This document shows positions 20,561 through 30,444 of a DNA stretch of 32,002 bases, piece after piece. This DNA is from Nemertoderma westbladi (lineage: Eukaryota > Xenacoelomorpha > Nemertodermatida > Nemertodermatidae). A program made the translations under genes and the position numbers. The stretch covers positions 1 through 32,002 of the forward strand of contig JAUCBJ010008664.1 of assembly GCA_032718475.1 (NCBI GenBank), in the 5' to 3' direction. The notes beneath the pieces are model-generated. The model worked only from the letters and a program-made list of their open reading frames with translations. It had not been told where the DNA came from and made no database searches. Each line of letters opens with the position of its first letter. Position 1 is the stretch's first letter.

Positions 20561-21813
20561 TAATAATAGCAAGTAATTAGTTAATTAAATTGATTACGGT
20601 AAAAACAGCACTTTCAACCTGCCTTTTAAAGGAAATTAATTATTTTACAGTATAAGATTTAAATAATTATACTTAAAAATTATACAGATGTAATCCACAT
20701 ACCCCATTCTATTATAGTTTTTAATTGATCACTAATTAATTAGTGTCTTTAATTGATCTAAACGTAATTAAAGCAGCATAATTATTGAGTACAAATTTAA
20801 TCCTGCCCATTATTGGTTAACATAGTCTCTGCGGGGGTGTAGAGCTGCTAGCTGGCTGGGAGATGTAATAGGCAACCAGTAGTATTGCTATAGCAACCCA
20901 GACATAACTCCAACCATACACTGCCTGTATTTCAATTCCTATTGACTCTATACTATAAATGTTGTATTACTTACTATCTCAGGTGACAGAAGATATAATG
21001 ACTTGTAGGCTTATATCTGAAATAGTTTATTCCGCAATATATTTTTCTGGTTATTTTTTAATTGAATTTTTGCAAAGTAGTAAAATTAATGTTCTTAAAA
21101 ATAATATTATTATATTATTTTATATGTAACCTAGAAAATTATCTAAATTTTTTCGCTGCAGCTTTAAGAGTGTCCACATTGATTTAATATTATTTCAATA
21201 CCCATATTCAGGCCCGTATCGTGCGGGGGGGGGGCTTTGGGGGCACTGCCCCCCCCCCCCCCCCCCCCCAGAGAAGTCTCACTGCCCCCCAGACATGTAT
21301 TGTTCACTCGTCTTGTTCACAATTAATTAATAATAATATTTTTGGTAATCAATATTATTGGATTCACATACTCCTGCCCACTGACCTGACCTGACTCCCC
21401 ACCGTTCCTTTTGCTGATTTGGTCCAATTCTATAATACTACATCACATTAATATACCTACCTACCTGTAATTACTAAAAATACTTGAAAGCTCTAGGTTC
21501 TCTCATTGGCTACCAGGGTGGAGGGGTTGTTTGTTGTTGACCCATTGTCTAGTTGCTTGTAGTTGGGAGCCAGCTTGCAGCTAAAAGGCTTGGCGCTGAG
21601 GGTTGCTTGCGCTGGTATCCATAGCTAAAAATGGTTGTAACTTAGCCTTAAAACCATATTATACCTGAAGTCGGTCCTTCGCGCAGCACGTGATATAAAG
21701 TTATGTATTTAAGTGTAATCTTGAAAGAAAAATCATCAAAATCTAAGCAGATACCCTTGATCACTTTACACCAGCCTAGAGGCAGGCTTGAAAAATGCAG
21801 TCGATTTAACAGT
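20561..21813. other. AT-rich noncoding with adjacent G and C runs
   Basis: No gene is recognisable. At 21225-21234 ten G are followed 14 bases later by a run of 21 C (21249-21269), and GGGGGCACTGCCCCC forms a perfect inverted repeat between them. A GGTCCTTCGCGCAGCACGTG word at about 21672 recalls the ends of the MITE-like family at 18532 and 20375. Confidence 0.5.
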
Positions 21814-21850
21814 TTAACCCTTGTGCTCTCTTTGGGGTCATTTTTGACCC
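21814..21850 (+). mobile_element. piggyBac-like terminal sequence
   Basis: TTAA at 21814-21817 is followed by CCCTTGTGCTCTCTTTGGGG and a subterminal GGGTCATTTTTGACCC palindrome. TTAA targets and CCC-starting ends are typical of piggyBac-type elements. The matching right end (GGGTTAA) was not found, so the element is truncated or misread. Confidence 0.4.
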
Positions 21851-22270
21851 ATCAAAGATTTAAACTTACACAATTTTATCGCACATTGATATTTTATCTC
21901 GAAATTTTGTGACATTTATTATTTTATAGTACTTCTCAATTAGAAAAACAAAAATGTAAAAATTTTCAAGGGGGTCTTTTCAATTTTACAATTTATTGGG
22001 GCCTACACATATGACCTTGAGGTCAAATTTCACCTCATCGTGATTTGTACCTGTACCATTCAATATCAACGAAAAACTTTTTTTGAATTTCAACTCAGTT
22101 CGCACATCATACAGTATGTCATCAAATGGGCCCAAACTTAGCCCGCCCTTTGCCTTGGCACTTGGCACAAGAGAGTCATATTCCCCATTTTTGTGATGAT
22201 CAACTTCTAGTATTCCTACTGCATTGATATTATGCTCATTTAGAACCGCAATGACCGATTTAGTTGTTGT

Positions 22271-22428
22271 AGACACCTTCAAAACAAGCATAAAGAGAAT
22301 ATTTTTTTGAGATATGTCAGGTATTTGTCAATATCGCATCAAGGCGCTAATTTTGACTTGTACCGGACTTCACATTATCTGCAATAACTCAAAAACTATT
22401 CGCTCTATGTTTGTTTTGAAGGTGTCTT
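22271..22428. repeat. Imperfect long inverted repeat (foldback)
   Basis: The left arm AGACACCTTCAAAACAAGCA (from 22271, continuing to about 22320) pairs with the right arm ending TTGTTTTGAAGGTGTCT (about 22374-22427), leaving a loop of about 50-55 bases. The core of about 17 pairs is nearly perfect and outer parts pair with mismatches. No coding function is visible. Confidence 0.6.
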
Positions 22429-22655
22429 CTAAATTAACTAAATTAACACTCACTTTGTTGTATGCTCCCCAAATCCCTGTTATGGGTTTGCCCCCCCCAG
22501 ATTTGGCCTCTGCCCCCCCAGATGTTATGATCACCATACAGGCCTGCCCTTATTACTACATCGACATATAATGCGTTGGCGTTGTATCACACATCTCCAC
22601 ATAGATGTATCAGCAGTTACTCGCACAGTTTCGAAACTTCGCATAGTTATAACTG

Positions 22656-22805
22656 TATAAAGATTGTCAGTCTTGGTTTAGGAAAAATATGGACAAAACA
22701 GGACGAGTGCAACGAGGCATATAATGAAGACGAGTACTGTGTAGACTATATTCCTATTAACCATACCTGGCTTCGCCTATTGAAGGCATCAGTAGTTATA
22801 AAGAT
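22656..22805. repeat. Dispersed copy of the 19783-20137 repeat
   Basis: It carries the same blocks in the same order: TATAAAGATTGTCAG, ACAAAACAGGACGAG, TATAATGAAGACGAGTACTG, ACCTGGCTTCGCCTATTGAA. It lies about 2.5 kb from the tandem array. Confidence 0.85.
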
Positions 22806-22879
22806 CGCATCTAATTGCATCTTATTGCACTAATTGCACTTTTAATTAAATTTGCACTTAGGGGTTGGTATTACTTAAC

Positions 22880-22907
22880 ATGTGGTGCCTTCCAGGCATC
22901 ACCACAT
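22880..22907. other. Hairpin left of the exonuclease/zinc-knuckle gene
   Basis: ATGTGGTGCCT and AGGCATCACCACAT pair with a two-base bulge around TCC. On the minus strand it begins TGTGGTGATGCC, about 140 bases after the gene's stop codon. It could be the start of an LTR or a transcript-end structure; neither is proven. Confidence 0.5.
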
Positions 22908-23042
22908 CTAAGTTCTAGTTCGCTCCTCCTGACTTTGGGAACCATCTCAACTACTTCCCTCTGTCGTCCTCCTCCCTCGGTCGTTTCCTGTTCGTTGCCG
23001 CTCCCTTGTTCTTATCCCCTTTTAGGTTCCTGATCCTTGCCG

Positions 23043-25432
23043 TCACCTCTCTACCGATTCCCTGGGCGCTGGTGTTATTAGCTCCCAGTATCGCTTCGTG
23101 GGTGGCCCCTCCGAATGGCCCTGTTGTTTCCCCCTAGTGGCGTCCCATAGGATCACTTTTATAGCCCGCGGCACATGCTCCGCCAAGAAATCTCTGAACT
23201 CTCCCCGGTTCTGTGGTGTCCACCTGTCCAAATACCTCTGAGTATTTATCACTCCGGCATACGACGCCGCCGTTGACACCTCCTGATAAGTAAACGGAAG
23301 TCTCTGTTTAATAATTTCCAGGTGGGCCTCCTGGTTGATATTAAAGAAGCCCCACCGGAATTCCTGGGCCTTCATCCGCTGCCGGGTCATAGCGCCGACA
23401 TCGGCCCACTCCTCGAAGATCCTAAACTTCTCCTCGTCGTCCATCCAGTCGCACTGGCGTCCGTAGTGCCCCCGGAAGTTGCACTTAGAACACCGGTTGT
23501 GCAACCGTGGACACGCCCCCATCCTATGACTCGACTCGCAGCAGTAGAGACAGCTAGTCCCTTTCTGGAATCGCTACAAGCAGCTCCTTTCCTGGTGAGT
23601 CTGCCTCCCGCAGTAATCGCAGCTGAGTACCAATGCCTCCCGCCCCACGTCGTCTTTCGTCCCAAGCGATCTCCTCGGTCTATGGAGTCGCTGGTAAGCA
23701 AACTTCTGGACGTTAGCGTCTCTGTCCACGTCTATCTCCTCGCCCCGCCAGGGCATCGTCTCTCCGAATACTACCCGTGGTGCCGTTCCCGGTTGCTCGC
23801 CCAACCTGATGGTGCTCCCCGCGAAATCCATCGCCGGTTCCTCATGCACCCAGGCCTGCCTGCTGGGTCTATCCCAGAAGGCTCTCGCCCCGCTGGCCAT
23901 CACCACTCTACCGCCAACCCAGTCCGTGTCCGAGTGGCCGATTCTCCCGATGGGCGGCATCTCTTCGAACTCGTTGTCATCCTCGTCCTCCTCTGGGAGT
24001 GGCTCCAATCCCGGTATCCCGGTGGATCCACTGTGTCCCTTCCCACCTTGGCTCTCGCCCGTGATTCTCCATCCTTCCAGTTCCATTGGCCTCCTCTGCG
24101 CAAAATCGCCCTCGGCGCCCGCTGGTATGGGCGTTGTCTGCAAACCCGATGTCGACTGTTTCGGCGATCCTACCGTCCACCCCAATTCTCGCCCTAGAGA
24201 CTCGCCCAAACTCCCTGATGTCCAGTGCAGGTCATCTAAGGCCGCCTGTTCCTCGAACCCGTAGCCTTCTCCTCTAGTTTCCGCCTCCCTTTCTTCTGCC
24301 TCCCTCCTTTCTCGCCTCTCGTCTATCCGCCTCTAGCTGCTCCCACCTCTGATATGGCGTATCCACCTCCCCATCTACTAGATATCAGCAGTTATAGTAT
24401 ACCTTCAGCCCCGGGTGGTCTACCTGACCCTCAAAAGCCACTTTGAAGGCTCTTCCTTTGTTCAGGGGTGATCCCGATAGCAGGAATGCCGTTGGTTCTC
24501 TCTCGATAACCACGGTCATAAATAGGTTTAGCAAACCTATCATTATCCAGTCCTCCTGCAGGATATATCGCTTCTGATATACCTTTATCACTCCTCTCCG
24601 GAATTGATACACCTCTTGCTTCCCCCTTCTCGCTCCCCACTTCAGCGAGTTTGCCAACTCCGCCTCGTACTCCTCTCTGAATTTACTCCAGTCCATTGGT
24701 TTGTGGCATACGAGACCCATCATCCGACCCATCGCCACCGCTCCACAATGGCCCACGTTCTCTACTAGTCCCAACCCGTCTGGCGCTGTCATAGCCATGT
24801 AGACCGTCTGCATGTCCAGGAGGTTGGGGGTCTCCGGACCGATGATCCTCTCCGCATCGTTGCAGATCGCCGATCCCACCTTTATCGTCGACTTCTCTCT
24901 TATTAGGTACTGCACCGCCTTTGGCAACCGGTTTAACTTCGGCCCGTTCTTCTTCCCATACGTTCCCAGATCGAACAGGAAAATATCCCCATTTGGCGTG
25001 GCCAAATGTAGGAGTATAGTTCTGGCCGACCCCACCGACCCTCTTCTCGAACCTTCCTTGTCCTCCACGGTCCCCTCATCGTCTAGGACCATGTATCCTC
25101 CCCTGCTGACGGAGTCTACGAACCTCTTCCAGTCTTTTCTCGGTGGTTCCTTTGGATACTTTGGTATCTCGAACTTTGCCTCGTCTCCCCTCACCACGTA
25201 GTGGAAATGCCTCGAAGATCACGTTGTCTAGCGATGGTGTCCCGTAGGTCCCGACCAGCCGCTGTTCGTGCACCTCCCTGAAATGGTCCTGCAGCGCTCG
25301 CGCTTTGTGACCCCTCTCTAACTGCTCGTAGTATCCCCTCGTCTTCTCTTCCGAATGCCTTTCGGTGAAATCCACCAGTATCTCCTTTCCTCCCAACTCC
25401 GCCTTTCTCTTTCTGACAAGTTTCTCCGCCAT
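23043..25432 (-). pseudogene. DEDD 3'-5' exonuclease-like and triple CCHC zinc-knuckle protein, broken
   Basis: The start is taken at the ATG at 25432-25430 (GAAATGG); the open frame extends slightly upstream to 25543. From 25200 to 24385 the protein resembles RNase D/WRN-type exonucleases: LDDEG (D-x-E motif I), LHLATPNGDIFLFDL, KVGSAICNDAERI (motif II Asp), LLDMQTVYMAM and MDWSKF. The motif III Asp after the expected Tyr (EVYQFRR) appears to be Arg. An acidic, Pro/Gly-rich middle follows. Near 23600-23470 come three CX2CX4HX4C knuckles (CDYCGRQTHQERSC, CLYCCESSHRMGAC, CSKCNFRGHYGRQC), then about 145 residues of unknown fold. It is broken by a frameshift near 25200, TGA at 24387-24385, a frameshift near 24300, and TAG at 23576-23574 between the first two knuckles. 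It would bind and trim nucleic acid. The parent gene or element is unknown. Confidence 0.7.
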
Positions 25433-25544
25433 TTCGAACTCTCCCGATCGCTCACCTATAAGGTGGGGCCTTGCCAAGGCACAATACAAGTGAGTGATGT
25501 AGTTAGGATGGTCTGTACAGTCCGATAATGGCCTATCTCTCACT

Positions 25545-25865
25545 GAATGTTAGGTTATCGCCTAATTTTTCTACCTTATTTTCTAAAAGTGCTAAATTTA
25601 CTAAATTCTGTAATTTTTGTCCGTTACTTTAATTGTGTTCTGGAATATTTTTCCCTACTGTTACCATAATTTGTCTAATTTCTAATTTTTTAATATTTAT
25701 TTTAATTCTACAACTGTGCTATCAGTATCTACTAATGCATTATTCTACTTATAATCCACATTCTGGCCTACTCTATGGGCTTGTGCAGTACAGCAGTATG
25801 TCTCGTGTGGCCTACACGATCTGTCCAGCTGTACCCACGTGCCCCCCTCTCACTACTCACTCCTA
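25545..25865. other. AT-rich spacer
   Basis: No gene or element ends are recognised between the exonuclease-like gene and the minisatellite. It is T-rich on the plus strand and grades into the TACTAAC repeats. Confidence 0.4.
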
Positions 25866-26420
25866 ACTCTACTAACTTTCTAACTAATTTCTACTAACTC
25901 TTACTAACTCTTACTATATACTACATAGCTTCCTACCACTAACTCTTACTACTAACGGTACTACACATACCCTCTTACTAACTACTCTACTAACGGTACA
26001 ACACGTACCCTCTTACTAACTCTTCTACTAACGGTACTACACGTACCCTCTTACTAACTCTTTTACTAACGTACCCTCTTACTAACTAACTCCACTAACT
26101 CTTACTACCAGTACTACGTACCCTCTTACTAACTAACTTCACTAACTCTTACTAACGGTACTATGTACCCTCTTACTAACCAACTCCACTAACTCTTACT
26201 AACGGTACTACGTACCATCTTACTAACCAAGTCCACTAACTCTTACTGATGGTACTACGTACCCTCTTACTAACTAACTCTTACTGACTAACGGTACTAC
26301 GTACCCTCTTACTACTAACTCCACTAACTAACGGTACTACATACCCTCTTACTAACTAACTAATTCTCTAACTAACGGTACTACGTACCCTCTTACTAAC
26401 TCTTACTAAAACTTCTATCT
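25866..26420. repeat. Minisatellite of TACTAAC and GGTACTACGTACC units
   Basis: About ten irregular units of roughly 40-55 bp repeat CTTACTAACNNN...ACTAACGGTACTACGTACCCT. Each holds the inverted repeat GGTAC-TAC-GTACC and several CTAACT/TACTAAC words. Unit length varies by insertion of extra ACTAACT blocks. It lies between the integrase end and the exonuclease-like gene. Confidence 0.9.
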
Positions 26421-26515
26421 GCCTACTTACTCACTACATACCTACTATGTACTATTACTTTCCTTTCTCTTACTCTTTTTCTCTTTTATTTTTTTTTATT
26501 TTATTATATTTTGTG

Positions 26516-26543
26516 TGGGAAGGGCGTCTCGCCCTCAATCCCA
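26516..26543. other. Palindrome just past the BEL/Pao pol end
   Basis: TGGGAAGGGCG-TCT-CGCCCTCAATCCCA pairs with small bulges. On the minus strand it follows a GGGGGGTGGGA purine run, a plausible polypurine tract, so the 3' LTR may begin here. No second LTR copy is in the window to confirm. Confidence 0.35.
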
Positions 26544-26576
26544 CCCCCCTCAGTCCAACACTTGGACGACTAAACT

Positions 26577-27990
26577 CTACAGTGCCCCTTCTAGCAGGCA
26601 GCACTTTCCTACAGCCCTCCTGTAGGTCTTCCTATCTTTCGCTCCTATCTTACCACCTATCCGCACTTCCACCGATTGGACTCTTCCGTCCTCGTCAGAG
26701 TAAGTGTCCACTACTTTTGCCAATCTCCATTGATTGTTGATGATGGTGTCGTCCATGACGATCACCAAATCACCCTTCTTTAACTCCCTTGTGGTATTTC
26801 TCCACTTACTCCTCCTATGAAGTGTGGGTAGATATTCCTCGACCCACCTCCTCCAGTACTCCGCGCTTATCGCCTTAGCAACTTTCCAACTCTGTCGGGA
26901 GTGTATATCGTCTGGGTCTACACCCCGCATGTCGATGGTCGCCGGCCTCTCCATTAGAAAGTGACTGGGTGTCAGCACATCTAATGATTCTGGGTCATCA
27001 TTTTCTGGGTATAGCGGTCTGCTATTAATGATACCCTCGCACTTAGCTAGCACCGTCCTTAGTACATCTTCTGTCACCATGTGGGTGTTCATCAACTTCG
27101 TCATCAGACGCTTGGAACTACCTACCGACGCATCCTAAAGTATGCGGAGCATACGGCGTCCTCCTCTCCCACTTCACCTGTCGTCTTCTCATGGCTGCCC
27201 TGACTTCCTCCCCTTCCAGGATGTCCAAGGCCTCTGCCAGCTCGTTCTCCACCACCACAAAGTTGGTTCCATTATCGGAGTATATTACTGCAATCGTCCC
27301 ACCTTTGCGGTCTCTGAACCTCACTAGGGCATTGATGAATGCCGATGCGGTTGCGTCTTGGGCGAGTTCTATTCCTACCGCCTGCGTGTTGTTACATACG
27401 AAGATAATGCCGTAGCGCTTCTCCGTGTGCCGCATCACCCTGATCTTTATTGGCCCGAACATATCTACACCGCAGTGCGTGAATGGCGGGTCGTGCTGTC
27501 TCACCCTGCTGGCCAGTAATGGCGCCATCTCCTGTATGGCCCGCTCCTTCCTTGTCCATCGGCAGGTCTGGCACTGCCCCACTACCGCCTTCACCTTCTT
27601 CCTTAGCTGTATGATCCAGAAGGTCCTCCGGATCTCCGTGAGGGTCCGGTTGGTGCCCCCGTGCAATATCGACTTGTGGGAGTCCCAAATGACCTGGTGG
27701 ACTATCGGCGATCCATTTGGGATGATGATGGGTTTTGGTGGGATAATGAGGCTGTTGTTATTTAGCACTCTGGAGTTCATTACTAAGATCCCATTGTCAT
27801 TGAGTTGTGGCGACAGCGTGATAAGCTCGCTGTCCCGTCGAAGATGTTGTTGTTTACCGACGTGCTCCATTCCACTTTCTCTGTTCGTAGCGAATCACGG
27901 CCTTGACCGCTCCCTCCAGATCGATGTTTGGTTTCTTCTTGCTGTCTTTGCCGACTCCCTTGAGGAAATCCCCGAAGGCTCTCCAGTACG
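26577..27990 (-). pseudogene. BEL/Pao integrase and C-terminal domain remnant
   Basis: An H2C2 zinc domain (HQVIWDSHKS... CQTCRW) lies near 27690-27560. The catalytic core shows Asp in CGVDMFGPI and Asp in IYSDNGTNF, but the expected GGxWE block reads GCVG and then breaks by frameshift near 27118, so the catalytic Glu is gone. From 27104 to 26577 a continuous frame matches the BEL/Pao C-terminal domain (DUF5641 type): NSRPL, LTPSHFLMER, KKGDLVIVMDD, W.LAKV. Upstream, 27870-27990 links in other frames to the RNase H region (KTKKLVAYWRAFGDF). Confidence 0.9.
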
Positions 27991-27993
27991 CCA

Positions 27994-29187
27994 CTAACTT
28001 CTTGGTCTTGTACCAACTTGAGCTGTAGCTGAGGAGTTTGTCCGTTGGTTATCGCATGATTCTTCTGGTTTTGGTTGCACGTCCCTGATCTCCCTCACTA
28101 TCTGACTATATATCTCTTCACCTTCTGAGTCTCCTCCCTCTTCCTCTAGTACTACATCCTCTGAGCCCGGGTCCACCTTCTTCATCGGTGGCCAGGCTGT
28201 CTTATCGTCCAGGAATTGCGGCCCGTGCTGCCACAATACTTCCTTCTTCAAGAAAGTGTGGCGTGCCACGCCCCTCGATAACAAGTCTGCTGGGTTCTCG
28301 TCCATTGGGCAGTAGTGCCCCCTTTCCAATTCCGTCTTCGCTCTTATCTTGTCCACCCTATTTGCGACAAATATAGGGTATCTCGTCTTCTCATTGTGTA
28401 GCCAACCAAGTACTACCATGGAGTCCGTCCAATAGTGTGTTTCCACTATGTTGGGGATATTGTCCATCAAGTAGGCTGTGGCTCTTACTCCTAACCCCGC
28501 AGCTGTCAACTCGAGTTTCGGGACCAATGCTGAATCTGGCAGCATTGACTTTGCTTTGCTGAATGCAAGTCTAGGCTTATGAGCCCCCTCCCGTTGTACT
28601 AGGTAGAGTGCCACTTCGTATGCTTCCAACGACGCATCGGAGAACATGTGTAGATCCAGATTTGCCATATCCCCATCTGGGAAATACACGCGTGGCATGA
28701 TGTATGTCCCCATCTGTTCTAAACTCTCTGTCCACTTACTCCACTGCTTGCTGATCTCTTCCGGGACCTCTGTATCCCACTCGTCCTTTAGCTTATATAC
28801 TTTCTTAAGTATTTGCTTCCCCGTGACTAATAGTGGGGATGCTAGGCCTAGGGGATCGTATATCTGTGCTATGTACGATACATAGCCCCTCTTTGTGTGG
28901 ATGTCCGCGCCCTCTTGGCTCAGCTGGTACTTGAACTCGTCCGTCTCTCTGTTCCACACGATCCCTAACACCTTCTGCTGGGACTCTACCCTCTTGTTCG
29001 CCATGTCCTGTCCCTTGGCTGTTGTGGGATTATCCATGGTCGACTCTGGCCTCCTGTCCTCTATGGCTTTCATAAACTCTTCCGAGCTGGATTGGAACTT
29101 GGTCAAGTTAAACCCGGATCCCTTCAGGATGTCGCGAACCTTGCGCCCTGTATCCAGCAGTTCTTTAACCGTGTTTCCAGACTCCAT
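27994..29187 (-). pseudogene. BEL/Pao RT C-terminal, Pao peptidase A17-type and RNase H region
   Basis: Nearly 400 residues are open. QQKVLGIVWN, TKRGYVSYIAQIYDPLGLASP and an HMFSDAS motif match the Pao family segment after RT (Pfam Peptidase_A17 as I know it). LELTAAGLGVRA and THYWTDSMVVLGWLH supply RNase H-type Glu and Asp, and NPADLLSRG marks its end. The frame is lost near 28020, where the pre-integrase region continues in another frame. Confidence 0.92.
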
Positions 29188-29189
29188 TC

Positions 29190-29868
29190 CGTCGTCTACA
29201 TAGAAGCCGCGTCAAATCATATTGACGGCTTTGGTGCTATATCTCTCCTCTTTCCCCTCTACTGTGTCCCTCACAGCCACAGTCGTCGTGAATTAGGACG
29301 ACTTGGTCCCCATATTCTGCACCAACATCTTGTACATCGGTATTGTCAACGGTTCCTCGTCGCCATTGTACCATAGGAAGCGCTGACTGTCACTATCCTC
29401 CTCCATTACACGGACTTGGTTGAACATGCCTTCAATGTCGCAGGTGAAGGCGTTCCTCCCGTTTCTGAATCTGAGTAGGACCTCGATCCCTGAGTTGTAG
29501 ATATTAGGACCCTCCAGCAGATAATCGTTTAGGCATTTTCCGTTGGTCTTAGCCGATGCGTCAACTACCATCCGCAGTTTACCTTTCTTCGGGTCTAGAG
29601 CCACGTGAAGTGGTAGGTACTAGGTCCTGTCCGTGTTTGGTTTGTCGACCGGTAACTCCACGGCCCATCCTTTCTTGACGTACTTTCTTATCATCCTATG
29701 AATGTACTTATTCTTTTCGGGGCTCCGTCTTAGCGTTTGCTTCAGTTTACGAAGCCTCGTGAGTACCATTCCCTTGTTGTCAGGTAGCGGTAATTTTGGT
29801 TGTTTCCATACCATCCCTATGGTGTATTGTCCCTTGTCGCATCTCATTGACTCCTTTACGCTTTGCAT
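29190..29868 (-). pseudogene. BEL/Pao reverse transcriptase N-terminal half
   Basis: YVKKGWAVELP, KLRMVVDASAKTNG, CLNDYLLEGPNIY, FTCDIEGMFNQVRV and RFLWYNGD are BEL/Pao RT motifs A and B. The YVDD active site is at 29191-29202 but a TGA at 29212-29214 sits three codons upstream in the same frame, and frameshifts occur near 29610 and 29295. The polymerase therefore cannot be made as one chain. Confidence 0.9.
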
Positions 29869-29904
29869 TGCCTGTTTATCTTCTACCGAGGTTCAGACCC
29901 CGGT

Positions 29905-30444
29905 CTATTTTAATCCCTCAAAATCCTGCCTGAGTAGTCTCCTGAGCTGCTCCTCCGCTCCTTCATCTTCCATCTCCCGCATAGTTCCCGCGAACATGCA
30001 CACTGATGTCTCCGACATTCTAAACGGTATCTTGGCTCTAATTGGGCCGCTCAGCGTCCACTCAAATGGTGTTAAAATTGCCACCGGGTCACACTGTCTG
30101 TCTTCGCCGAAGACCATCTGCATTCTCTCGTGGGTTGTTGGGCAGTCCATTCCTACTATAATGGATACTTTCCTAACGTCCACCTCTGGTATTGAGAAGT
30201 CAATACTGTCCAGGAATCTATATTGTTCGACCTCGATGTTGGTTGGTCGCCTGGCGTTGATATTTATCGACTCTATCACCTGAATGGGGTCGATTGTCGC
30301 CCCATAATTGCATCCCAGTGCTATCGGTGCTATCCCGCACCGTCCAGTCCTCATCTCCAGGACCTCATCTTTGCTGGAGATGGTTGTTACCCCCATTCTA
30401 CTTGGCCTTGTCTCCACTTCAATCCTATCTCTTCGAACACCCAA
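29905..30444 (-). pseudogene. BEL/Pao protease region (DUF1758-like)
   Basis: VSIIVGMDCP and FEWTLSGPI correspond to the IGxD and GWxLSGP motifs after the BEL/Pao aspartic protease. The catalytic D-S/T-G loop expected just upstream is not visible: the sequence passes from the Gag zinc knuckle to VENWVFEEIGL without it. A frameshift separates this from Gag. Confidence 0.8.

Noticed and set aside
21986-22291. A 101-codon minus-strand frame
   Set aside because: It lies within repeat-like sequence and partly in the foldback arm; no recognised domain or neighbour supports a gene.
23322-24197. A 291-codon plus-strand open frame
   Set aside because: It is antisense to the zinc-knuckle protein, where minus-strand CCHC motifs show the real coding frame; its sequence is Pro/Leu/Ser-rich with no family features.
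25866-26420. CRISPR-like array
   Set aside because: Unit and spacer lengths are irregular, spacers are themselves repeats, and the setting is an animal genome; it is a minisatellite.
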